Assembly: GCA_009746045.1 (NCBI GenBank) | Contig: RPFO01000264.1 | Span: forward strand, 496,001-560,000 | DNA from: Mesostigma viride | Lineage: Eukaryota; Streptophyta; Mesostigmatophyceae; Mesostigmatales; Mesostigmataceae | Length of the DNA: 64,000 nt | Reading direction: 5' to 3' | In this document: in pieces, positions 44,024 through 53,712 of the stretch | Position numbering within the stretch: position 1 is the stretch's first letter | Layout: each line of letters begins with the position of its first letter | The notes under the pieces: model-generated | Database searches by the model: none | Told to the model about the DNA's origin: nothing | The model's input: only the letters and a program-made list of their open reading frames with translations | Position numbers and translations under genes: made by a program

Positions 44024-45360
44024 ATGAGTCGGGCTTTTAATGCTCGCACACTAGCCTGTCAGACGGTTAGGGCGTTAAACTGGATGGGGGGGGGGGGCGA
44101 GACCCGCCTGCTGTAGATTCGGCCCGTGTGCCCGGGCCTCTGCAGCAGGCGGCCCTAGATGGGATCGATGATGCTTGCAGGTCCTTTGTCCGCCGGAACG
44201 GTGGTTCCGTAGCGGCAATGGCAGGATCTGTAGTGGATGGGGGTGAATATGCTGAAGGAGCCCCTTACGAACCGTTAGTGGCCGCACGCTTGGCCTTGCC
44301 TGGTCCGGGGGAAGGTGGCCAAGTGGATGTGCTGAACTTACTACCCCCCTCTTTGGGAGCAATTTTGAATGATGAGAGTAGGATGGTACGGACGCTGAGC
44401 CCAGCAGAGCGGATCTTGCAGAAGTCGATGCGGATCTCGCGGGGGTGTAGCATGGAGGAGTTCGCGTGGGTTTGCACGGTGTGTGTGGAGAGGGGGATTT
44501 CGGGTGGATTTTTTGAGGAGGAGCAGCCTATGGTGAACGGTACTTTTGGGGTCGGAAAGCCCGACGGCCGTATACGGCTGATTGTGGACAACCGGCGTGG
44601 CAACATGCCACTACCAGATCCTATGCCCGCTTTTTTACCACACCTTGGCGTGATTTGCGATTTGCCCACGCGCGCTGGGGAGGATGTTTTTGGGGGCGTA
44701 TCAGATTTGGATTCGTACTACAACAGACTCCGCCTGCCAGTTTGGATGCGGCGGTACTGTGCGTGGATGCCGGTGTGGTCGGATCTGGTGGGCCTGAGTG
44801 GGGCTCGTCGGAAGGTGTGGCCGTGGATGTTGTGCTGGCCAATGGGCAACAAGCTGGCCGTCGCCGTGGCCCAGTGTGTGCATCAGTCTGTGTTGTACCG
44901 CTGTGGCCCCAAGCCGCCGTTGGAGGCTAGTCGTGGGCTGAGCATCAACATGTCCGCGCTGATCCTGGTGGCGGAGGCCAACGAGGCGGGGGAGACCGTC
45001 CGGCTGAGGCTGGAGGAGGACCCTGCTGCGCCCTTGGCGCCCTCGCCGTGCTTCGAATCTCGGCAGGATCTGGAAGGTATGCATGCTGTGACGATCGATG
45101 ACCTCCATTTCACCCACTGTGCGTCGGTGGATGGGGTGAATCAGCAGCTAGATCGTGTTCAGGCTGCCTACGCCGCTGTTGGGCTGGTGCAGAAGTCTGA
45201 CAAGGTGGTACGGGCGACAGCAGAGCAGACTGGTGTGCAGGCGGTGGGTGTCATTCACCAAAGAGATGGTGACGTGGTGCCTGTTCCTGAGCGTGTGGTG
45301 GCAGTTATCGCTGCTACTCATAGAATCTTAGATCGCGGGTTTACATACTACCGCAACTTA
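44024..45360 (+). pseudogene. DIRS-like reverse transcriptase
   Basis: ATG at 44024 gives MSRAFNARTLACQTVRALNW; a G12 run (44086-44097) shifts the frame into the long ORF that ends at 45444. RT features: FGVGKPDGRIRLIVDNRRGN, SDLDSYYNRLRLPVW (D), LCWPMGNKLAVAVAQCVHQ (the PMG-x-x-A-x-x-Q motif) and AVTIDDLHF (IDD active site). A frame change near 45365 leads to RNase H. The RT differs clearly from the copia and chromovirus RTs of this window; DIRS-like is my best placement. No tyrosine recombinase is visible because the satellite truncates the element. Confidence 0.55.
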
Positions 45361-45365
45361 GTTCT

Positions 45366-45814
45366 GTGCTTGGGAAGTGGGTGTGGATGCATCTGCTGTG
45401 CCGCCCCATGCTTTCGGTGTGGTCTGAGACGTACCGGCTGCTAGCAGCCATGAATGCCTCCCTGCCTGGGCGCCGCTGGCGCCTCCCTGCGGGGGCCCGC
45501 CAGGAGCTTCAGGCGGCGATCGACCTGGCCCCCTTTTTGAGGGCGGCCAGGGCCCGGCCCCTTTCTGACCGGGTCGTCGCAAGTGATGCGAGCGGCTCCG
45601 GCGGTGGGGTGGTCTACAGGGACCTGCCTGGGGCCGATTGTGCCCGGCTGGCGACCCGGCGCGAAGCGCGGGGGTGGCGGACGACAGCTTTAACGTCTGG
45701 GGAGGACTGGGACCTGGAGCGCATGGAGGAGGGGGACTACAGCCTGCTGGATAGTGGCCACTGGCGTACGGCACTGTCCTACCGGTGGCGGGGGCAGCCT
45801 AACCACATCAACGT
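45366..45814 (+). pseudogene. RNase H-like domain of the DIRS-like element, truncated by satellite
   Basis: LGKWVWMHLLCRPMLSVWSE continues from the RT connection; then LPAGARQELQAAIDLAPFL and VVASDASGSGGGVVYRDL, the DAS-x-x-G-x-G start of an RNase H fold. Coding runs into the AATTC satellite at 45815. Confidence 0.5.
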
Positions 45815-46254
45815 CAATTCAATTCAATTCAATTCAATTCAATTCAATTCAATTCAATTCAATTCAATTCAATTCAATTCAATTCAATTCAATTCAATTC
45901 AATTCAATCCAATCCAATCCAATCCAATCCAATCCAATCCAATCCAATCCAATCCAATCCAATCCAATCCAATCCAATCCAATCCAATCCAATCCAATCC
46001 AATCCAATCCAATCCAATCCAATCCAATCCAATCCAATCCAATCCAATCCAATCCAATCCAATCCAATCCAATCCAATCCAATCCAATCCAATCCAATCC
46101 AATCCAATCCAATCCAATCCAATCCAATCCAATCCAATCCAATCCAATCCAATCCAATCCAATCCAATCCAATCCAATCCAATCCAATCCAATCCAATCC
46201 AATCCAATCCAATCCAATCCAATCCAATCCAATCCAATCCAATCCAATCCAATC
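45815..46254. repeat. Pentanucleotide satellite (AATTC)n then (AATCC)n, left part
   Basis: About 18 AATTC units to 45906, then about 69 AATCC units to 46254. It continues after chromovirus B at 59528, so the array is one locus split by the element. Confidence 0.97.
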
Positions 46255-46838
46255 TTTTACGTCTCGGCCCTTTTGGTCGGACGTAACAATGGAATAAATT
46301 ACTAAGGCCTTGTGGCCGTTGTACTGAGTTGTATGGATATTGGCTATTGTACGAAGTGGACTAGTTATTTTGGGTCCTAGGTTGACCTTTTAGGGGCCGG
46401 TGCAGTGGCGCCGCGCCAGTTCTGGGTCTGACGATGGTTCTAGACGTGGATCCTATAGTTGGGGGTCGATGTCGGCCCGGATCCTACGTGGAATGTGTGA
46501 ACCGGATTGGCTAGTCGGAATTGGTGTGTATCTGCGCCGCAACCCACCTAGGTGAAATTGGTCCGAGGACGAGAGTCTCGTCCTCTTGGTTTGATGAATG
46601 ATAAGTGCGAATACGCCTACACATTGAGCCCGGGGCAATTATCCATTTGTACTTGGTGTTGCTAGCCATTATAAGTTTGTACTAATTAGCTTGGCATCAA
46701 GCCGTGATGCCAGATATCTCACGACTCACGTCGTGAAGCGCAACCTACTTTAGGCTACCTTGAATTATTCCTAATTCCGGCAAGAAGGGTCTTTCGCTAC
46801 GTAGCTCAGGCTAGGTGTGTCTGGGCTGGGACGTAACA
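46255..46838 (+). repeat. 5' LTR of chromovirus B
   Basis: 584 bp; begins TTTTACGTCTCGG (3' copy TGTTACGTCCCGG) and ends GGGACGTAACA. Begins directly after the last CAATC unit. Confidence 0.9.
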
Positions 46839-46839
46839 C

Positions 46840-46852
46840 TGGTTATCGGAGG
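46840..46852 (+). promoter_or_regulatory. Primer binding site of chromovirus B
   Basis: TGGTTATCGGAGG one base after the LTR end; starts with the TGG that pairs with tRNA CCA. The tRNA was not identified. Confidence 0.65.
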
Positions 46853-47630
46853 AAATGTGCTGGAAAGGTTAGCTTACTCTCACGGAGAGGGTTGGTGAGC
46901 CAATTAGGATACCAAGGCTGAGTTTGACGTAGGTAGAGGTTCCGGAATTCAACGACTGCTGACTGGTCGGCGGCCAGCCCGTAAAGGGATTCAACGACGA
47001 CCTAGCCAGCAAGCGGCCAGTCTGGGATACTCGGCGGGGCTAGCAATAGTCCTGTGGTGAGGTGCTATAAACGATAGCGTTCAGCTCTCCTGTTTTCAAC
47101 GACACCTAGTGGCGGCCAGGGCCTGCCTTCAACGACACCGGGTGGTGGCCAGCTCAGGAGGATTTAATGTCATCGAATATGGTTCGTCCCCTAGATAGGA
47201 TTCTTTCTTTGCAAGCGATGCCTGCGGAAGGCTAGCTGGCGTGCTCGCTTTCTCTCCGGGTTCGCACGCGTAGGGGTTCTCGTTATACGTGGTGCCTCTA
47301 TAGGGTGTGAATGTCGTTGGTGCGAATGGAAGTTGCGGATGACGACCATTCGTTGTTTTACCTGTTGTGGGGGTGAATACCGTCGGGCTGTTGCCGACTG
47401 TGCTGACGGTGTTTACCTCCGTGTAATTGTTGTATAGCCCCTCTGCCGCGGAAGGCTGGGGGCGTGTGCTGTGCTACACTCCGTGCTCTCTCCTCGTTCG
47501 TTTAAGGTCACTGCACTTAGAGGTAGCCTGGGATTCCCCTTTATCTCCTGCTTAATATTAAATTAATTAATTATAATGAAAATTTAAAATCATTTTTTAA
47601 TTGCAAGCCGCTGCCAGACTATGATGTAAC
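46853..47630 (+). other. Leader of chromovirus B with four copies of a TTCAACGAC...GGCCAG motif
   Basis: No gene. TTCAACGAC occurs at about 46948, 46990, 47096 and 47129, each followed within 15-35 bases by GGCCAG. Such repeated leader modules may be packaging or dimerisation signals. The leader ends in AT-rich sequence before ORF0. Confidence 0.6.
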
Positions 47631-47951
47631 ATGCCTCGACGTAACAAATTAAATAAGGGTGGACAGTCTGGATTTCCTTACTATGCAGTAGCTCATGACG
47701 GAGATAAGGGTAGACCGGCTATATTCTACAGTTGGAAGACTTGTGAGGAGCACATTAAAGATAAGATATTGTCTCTAGGCTCTAGTGCTAAGTGGAAAGG
47801 GTTTGACAACATTACAGAAGCAGATAGGTTTGTTAGGGAACACTCATGCCATTGCCTGAGGGGATGCACACCACACGTGAATGCTCCAAGCCACCCACGC
47901 GCAGCAGTCAGGGGGAGGGGACAGCAGTTACAGTTACCTTCTCTCAGCTGA
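47631..47951 (+). CDS. ORF0 of chromovirus B: RNase H1 hybrid-binding domain (viroplasmin-type) protein
   Basis: 106 residues from ATG 47631 (MPRRNKLNKGGQSG). Residues about 16-70 read PYYAVAHDGDKGRPAIF, YSWKTCEEHIKD, KWKGFDNITEADRFVREHS, the pattern of the RNase H1 N-terminal domain (YAV-x-x-G...G-I-x-x-x-W-x-x-C...F-x-x-x-x-x-A-x-x-F). That domain binds RNA:DNA hybrids and dsRNA. It lies between the PBS and gag as a separate ORF, unusual for Ty3/gypsy elements. The tail is basic. Probably acts on the reverse-transcription intermediate or element RNA. Confidence 0.75.
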   Translation: MPRRNKLNKGGQSGFPYYAVAHDGDKGRPAIFYSWKTCEEHIKDKILSLGSSAKWKGFDNITEADRFVREHSCHCLRGCTPHVNAPSHPRAAVRGRGQQLQLPSLS

Positions 47952-48101
47952 CCATTGGCCCTAGCAAACAGTAGAGGTTACTATTACTAGGTAGTAATAC
48001 TAGGTTTTATATCTACAGATCCATAGCACGTGGTTGCTCTTTCTCTCTCTCGTCTTCCTGGGGAGGTGATGCCTGCTGTGTAAGGTACCGGTACGAGCAC
48101 C

Positions 48102-48379
48102 ATGCCAACACGGTACCAAACAAGGAACGCCAGAGAGACAGAAGATGATCTTAGGGAGAGAGATTCAGATAATAGAGAGATAGAACCAGTAGACAACCAC
48201 GAGCACGGTACAGAAGGGCTAGAGGTACCACCGCACGTCCAAGTAGAGACAGGTACAGGTGAGGTCATGGAGAGACCTGTGGAAGGCTCCCTACGATCCA
48301 GCTCTAGTTCCCCAGCGGATGGGGACCATCTAGACGCCTTAACCAGGCAGGAAGATGACAGAAGTGACCAAGGGGACTC

Positions 48380-48429
<50 letters not shown>

Positions 48430-48802
48430 CGCAGCAGCAGCAGCAGCAGCAGCAGCAACGACAGCAACAGCAGCAGCAGCAGCTACGACAGCAGCAACAG
48501 CAACAGCAGCAACCGCAGCAGCAGCAGCAGCAACGGCAGCAACAGCAGCAGCAGCAGCAACGATTGCAGCAACAACAACCCCAGACGAGACCACAATGGC
48601 TACCATCGGATCCTGAGCAGCAGGGAGACGAGAATGAAGCTACCCTGCACTACCGCTATCAGCAGCCAGTCACAGGGCGACCATCGCATCCTTGGGCAGG
48701 GCGTGGGCGACCCCAGGGACCTCCACCGGGCCCCACACACCGGGGCAGACGCAGAGTGTCCTTCGGCAGCACGTCCCTGTTACCCACGGCGCTCTGGTAT
48801 TC
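48102..48802 (+). CDS. gag: Chromovirus B Gag, N-terminal part with poly-Gln tract
   Basis: ATG 48102 (MPTRYQTRNARETEDD), acidic segment, then a CAG/CAA-rich tract (about 48379-48590) encoding poly-Gln interrupted by Pro, Arg and Leu, then HPWAGRGRPQGPPPG. Interrupted by the first TIR element at 48803, so the ORF as written ends in transposon sequence at 48851. Gag resumes at 49589. Confidence 0.65.
48379..48590. repeat. CAG/CAA trinucleotide tract in gag
   Basis: Imperfect (CAG)n of about 210 bp, encoding poly-Gln in the gag frame. Confidence 0.95.
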
Positions 48803-49588
48803 CATCAAGTTTCGTTTAAGTGGCCAGCCGGAGCGGCTGCTTAGGTTTTAGCGGACAAGTGTTCGAAGCGCGTCATTGGTGAATTACTTGGGAACTTGGG
48901 TTTCCCCGCGAAACTCCAACCGCACGTTCAGATTTCCAAATCTCAAGTAAAGTTCGGCGCAACTTTCTGAACGGGGGCAGTTGACGAGCAGCATTCCTCC
49001 GGACGAATGAATTGCGTTCCATACTTGCGCAAAATTTTGAAAGGTAGCTTGCGTGCAGCCCTACTAAAATTTGCGCGGACGTTCAGATTTCCAAATCTCG
49101 GGTAAATTTCGGCGGAACTTTCTGAACGGGGGTAGTTGGCGGGCAGCGTTCCTCCAGACGAATGAAATGCGTTCCATACTAGCGCAAAATTTTGAAAGGT
49201 AGCTTGCGTGCAGCCCTACTAAAATTTGCGCGAAGTGTGGGACTGAAAATTCGTAACGGAAACTTTTTGGTAGTTGCCGTCACTTCCTTTTGTGCAAACG
49301 TGTGGGAGTGAAAATTCGTAACGGAAACTTTTTGGTAGTTGCCGTCACTTCATTTTGCGCGAGTGTTGGGCTGAAAATTCGTAACGGAAACTTTTTGGTA
49401 GTTGGCGTCACTTCCTTTGGTTCAACTGAAAATTCGCTGAAATTCGCTGAATTCGTACCGTAGCCTAATTTTTAGTACCTCAAAGTGACGGGGCACCTAA
49501 AAATTTGCCCACAAGTACACTTGGCAGCGCGCTCACTGGGAAAAATTGTACAGCCGCTCCGGCGGGCCACTTGAACGAATTGTAATGG
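48803..49588. mobile_element. 785-bp TIR element (MITE-like), copy 1, in gag
   Basis: 786 bp, nearly identical to 50285-51069. The ends form inverted repeats: TTTCGTTTAAGTGGCCAGCC / ATTCGTTCAAGTGGCCCGCC, then GGAGCGGCTG in both. Internally it has a duplicated ~155-bp block (GTTCAGATTTCCAAATCT ... AAAATTTGCGC) and three copies of AAAATTCGTAACGGAAACTT. No coding capacity. I could not define a convincing TSD. Confidence 0.8.
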
Positions 49589-50284
49589 GATGAGGAAGGG
49601 GAGATCCCAGGGGCAGATGGCGAGTTCGATGACCTGGAAGGGACTAACGAGGTGGACGAGGGAACTGTTACGCAGGGCCCGCCCGTTGGTACTCCTAGAC
49701 CACGGACCAGACCAGGGGAGACCAGGAGCAGTGTCACCACCCGAGACGAGGAGACTCACACGCCCGTCCAGCGCCCGGCACCTCAACCGCAGCGCCCACG
49801 GATGCTTGACCAAAGCGCGGTCTCCTCGCCTGCGCCTGCTGGCAACCTCAGCTTCAGCAGGGTGGCCTTGGATGACCCGGGGTACGAACACCCCTCATCC
49901 GTCCAGGTGCGGCGGACCCATGGTACGCCGCCCAGATCCGGCTCTCTCCCCCGGTCGCAGCCCCCCACCTTCGGCGATATCCCCCACGTAGACGTCGGTG
50001 GGCCCGTCACCGCCGCGGTAAAGGCCCCACCGATGCCCAATTTCAAGAATGTACCCAAGCTGCACGCGGACATGAAACCGCGCGAGGTAGAGGAATGGGG
50101 ACGCATGTGGCGACAGCAGTATACCATCTGGCGCAATCATCACAACTGGCAGCTGGCCACCAGCGATCTGATTGGGCTAGTGATTAACTCCTGTATGGAC
50201 CCCTCGGTGGTGAGCATCTTGAACTGTGAGAGCATCGCGTCCCAGTCATACCCGCAAACCTTGGCGGAACTGATGGACCGGGTG
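49589..50284 (+). CDS. gag: Chromovirus B Gag, central part
   Basis: Open frame with DEEGEIPGADGEFDDLEG, a Pro/Arg linker, then capsid start PMPNFKNVPKLHADMKPREV, MWRQQYTIWRNHHNWQLA, VVSILNCESIASQSYP and ELMDR at 50281. Interrupted by the second TIR element at 50285. Confidence 0.65.
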
Positions 50285-51069
50285 CATCAAGTTTCGTTTA
50301 AGTGGCCAGCCGGAGCGGCTGCTTAGGTTTTAGCGGACAAGTGTTCGAAGCGCGTCATTGGTGAATTACTTGGGAACTTGGGTTTCCCCGCGAAACTCCA
50401 ACCGCACGTTCAGATTTCCAAATCTCAAGTAAAGTTCGGCGCAACTTTCTGAACGGGGGCAGTTGACGAGCAGCATTCCTCCGGACGAATGAATTGCGTT
50501 CCATACTTGCGCAAAATTTTGAAAGGTAGCTTGCGTGCAGCCCTACTAAAATTTGCGCGGACGTTCAGATTTCCAAATCTCGGGTAAATTTCGGCGGAAC
50601 TTTCTGAACGGGGTAGTTGGCGGGCAGCGTTCCTCCAGACGAATGAAATGCGTTCCATACTAGCGCAAAATTTTGAAAGGTAGCTCGCGTGCAGCCCTAC
50701 TAAAATTTGCGCGAAGTGTGGGACTGAAAATTCGTAACGGAAACTTTTTGGTAGTTGCCGTCACTTCCTTTTGTGCAAACGTGTGGGAGTGAAAATTCGT
50801 AACGGAAACTTTTTGGTAGTTGCCGTCACTTCATTTTGCGCGAGTGTTGGGCTGAAAATTCGTAACGGAAACTTTTTGGTAGTTGGCGTCACTTCCTTTG
50901 GTTCGACTGAAAATTCGCTGAAATTCGCTGAATTCGTACCGTAGCCTAATTTTTAGTACCTCGAAGTGACGGGGCACCTAAAAATTTGCCCACAAGTACA
51001 CTTGGCAGCGCGCTCACTGGGAAAAATTGTACAGCCGCTCCGGCGGGCCACTTGAACGAATTGTAATGG
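50285..51069. mobile_element. 785-bp TIR element (MITE-like), copy 2, in gag
   Basis: 785 bp, same orientation as copy 1, differing by one G and a few substitutions. The gag frame is the same on both sides of the insert. Confidence 0.8.
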
Positions 51070-51091
51070 CGTCGCAAGCTGGTGCCCCCAG

Positions 51092-51697
51092 ATGCTATGT
51101 ACACTCCACGAGCGGATGGCCTTCAGCAAGCTGCGCCAGGGGACCACCCCATATCGCGAGTTTCTGTCTAAGTTCGAGTCCAGCGCCGCCTACCTGGCTG
51201 ACATGACCTGGTATGAGTACAAGAGCAGGTTCATCGAGGCACTCTGTCCTGAGCTGCAGGACGAGGTATTCAAGCACTACGCTGATGTCCCTTGGGAGGA
51301 GTGGGACATCTTGAATATCCAGAGGTATCTCCTACAGGTGGCCGACGTAGTGGCTCGCGGGCGTGTACCCTCAGTGCGCCGTTTCTTCAGACCAGCTCCC
51401 CCGCGACGGGTGAATCAGATGTACTCCACTGAGTTCGCCGGCGAGGAGGAGGACGAGTACCTCGACGACCCTGACGAGGGCTACACTGACCATGGCGTCA
51501 ACGCGATCGACGCTAGCAAGGCGCGCTGCTTCATGTGCAGCGAGGTGGGGCACCTCAAGCGCGACTGCCCCAAGCTCCGGGGCAAGCACGCCAGTCGTGG
51601 GCAGGAGAAGGGAACCCAGTGTTCGTTTCTCTGGCCCGGCCTTCGGCAGCCGCCCCGACTCCTCCGGTCCTCGGGACCGACCCCGCAACGCGGGTGA
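51092..51697 (+). CDS. gag: Chromovirus B Gag, C-terminal part with zinc knuckle
   Basis: Capsid continuation LRQGTTPYREFLSKFESS, MTWYEYKSRFIEALCPEL, VFKHYADVPWEEWDILNI, an acidic linker (EEEDEYLDDPDEGY) and the knuckle CFMCSEVGHLKRDC (CX2CX4HX4C). Ends at TGA 51695-51697 and overlaps the pol frame beginning about 51535. Confidence 0.75.
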   Translation: MLCTLHERMAFSKLRQGTTPYREFLSKFESSAAYLADMTWYEYKSRFIEALCPELQDEVFKHYADVPWEEWDILNIQRYLLQVADVVARGRVPSVRRFFRPAPPRRVNQMYSTEFAGEEEDEYLDDPDEGYTDHGVNAIDASKARCFMCSEVGHLKRDCPKLRGKHASRGQEKGTQCSFLWPGLRQPPRLLRSSGPTPQRG

Positions 51698-52742
51698 GCG
51701 TGCGGCTCGCCTGCAGCACGCCAGACAGGTCCCGACGCAGTACCAGCAGCCGCGACCACCCGCGACCAGCTCTACCAAGGGTGTGTTGCGCGCGGTCAAC
51801 GAGATTGAGGCGCGGCGACAGTCCTCCTCTTCCGGCCAAACGCAGGCAGTGGCTGGCTACGAGTATGACGACGAGGAGGGGGCTGACGAAGAGGAGGAGG
51901 GGGGGAAGAGGGCGGGCGGTCGGGCGAGGCGGCCTCCCGTCCCACCGCTCCTCGGGAGTAGTAGCCCTGCCCGTGGGCTTGGGTCCCGGGGTAGGGGATA
52001 GGGTAGAAAAATCAGATGGTAGCCCAGACGCGGAGTCAACTAGAGTAGAGGTAGACGTCAATAACGTGGCCGCAGACGCGTCCACCCAACCGGCGGCGCG
52101 TGCATCTCAAGGAGATTCGCGGCATCTGTTTCTTTTCAGCGGAGGGTTACTGGTCCCTCCCACCGTCCTTGATCCGTATTTGAAGGAGAAAACGATCATG
52201 GACGTGAAGTTCCTGGTCGACACCGGCGCCTCCACGTCCTTCATCAACGAGGCCCTGGTGCGTCGGCTGGGCCTGGTACCACGACCTCACACCACGGCAG
52301 TATATGTCACCTACTCAGACGGCCGGCGACACCAATCGCCGGGCCTAGCAGACATCAAGGGTGTGCTGCAGGGCACGCCGGTGGACCTGGTGGCGACTAT
52401 TGCGCCGTTGGGCGCTGCCGACATCATCATTGGAGTGGACTGGCTGGACAAGCAGGATGTGGACATCAGTGTGCGCCGGCGGGTAGTTTGGTTTCCGGAC
52501 GGTTCATTCTGGTGCCCAGACAGCGAGTATAGGGCACAGGCCGCGGAGGTCCATAACATTACACACGAGCGCTCGGCGGACGGGCCTCGACCAGCGTCCC
52601 AGATCCTGATGAGTAGCAAGACGCTGGCGCGCCAGCTCCGGAAGGGCAAGGAGTACGCGATGTATCGCATAGACCTGGACAGCACTCAGGCCTGCTTAAC
52701 GAGATTGGTGCCGGTTCACACCGGACGAGCTGGCGCGGTTCA
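51698..52742 (+). CDS. pol: Chromovirus B protease
   Basis: Frame 1 ORF. MDVKFLVDTGASTSFINEAL carries the DTGA active site; AADIIIGVDWLDKQDVD is the second retropepsin landmark. It cleaves the Gag-Pol polyprotein. The upstream portion overlaps gag in another frame, suggesting frameshift expression. Coding changes frame near 52740 into the RT. Confidence 0.85.
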
Positions 52743-53712
52743 ATGCCGTCCTGGAGAAGCGCACTACTCTTCGCGGATCGCACCCCCCAGTTCCCTCCCA
52801 ATCGATCGGTGTTACATCGTGTCCAGCTCCAGGAGGGTTCCGGGCCTACGTGTCTCCCATGTACCGCATGGGCCCAGTCGAGCTGGTGGAGCTCAAGAAG
52901 ATCCTCATTTCACTGCTCGACGCTGGGCTCATTGAACCCAGCAACAGCCCCTTCTCAGCGGGCGTGCTGCTCGTTCCCAAGCCAGGGGCAAGTGGCGTCT
53001 GGTGACTGATTACCGGAAGCTGAACGCCATCACCGTCAAGTCCCGGTATCCTCTACCGCGGATCGACGACATCTTCAACCGTGTCCAGGGGGCTACGTGT
53101 TTCACCGTCATCGACTGTGCGGACGGGTTTTGGCAGCTGCGCATCGCGCCAGAAGACTGCCACAAGACCGCGTTCGCTACGCCCTTCGGTCACTATCAGT
53201 TTCGGGTGGCGGCAATGGGGCTGTGTAATTCGCCTGCGTCCTTCCAGATGCTGATGAATGACATCCTCCGTCCGGTGATGGGCACAGCCCACTTGCCGCA
53301 GGTCTCTCAGGACCTGGCGGACCCGCAGAAGGGGGCGCGCCCGCCCTGGACCTACAAGCGCACGTGCGCGCTGGCGTATCTGGACGACATCCTGGTGTAC
53401 TCCAAGACGTTCGAGGAGCACCTGGAGGATGTGGACGCCGTGCTGCAGATCATGGAGGATGAGCACCTTTCGGCGCGGAAGGCCAAGGTGCGCGCCGGTC
53501 GCTGCGTGCCGTTTCTGGGCCATACCCTGTCCGCGGACGGCATCGCGACCGACCCTGAGAAGATCGAGTCCGTCCAGCAATGGCCTGTCCCTACGGACGT
53601 GAAAGGGGTGCGCAGCTTCCTGGGATTGGCATCTTACTACCGACGGTTCATCCCGCGGTTTGCCACCATCGCCGCCCCGATCAACGCTCTTCTCAAGAAG
53701 GGTACCCGTTCC
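52743..53712 (+). pseudogene. pol: Chromovirus B reverse transcriptase, frameshifted
   Basis: 52743 onward (PPNRSVLHRVQLQEGSG), then a frame change to SPMYRMGPVELVELKKIL and LLVPKPG, another near 52985, then 53002 onward: TDYRKLNAITVKSRYPL, VIDCADGFWQLRI (D), GLCNSPASFQMLMNDIL, AYLDDILVYSKTF (YLDD), FLGLASYYRRFI. A third frame change near 53700 leads into RNase H. Otherwise highly conserved, so these may be sequencing errors. Confidence 0.8.

Noticed and set aside
48304-48606. Poly-Ala minus-strand ORF
   Set aside because: Antisense of the CAG tract that encodes poly-Gln in chromovirus B gag.
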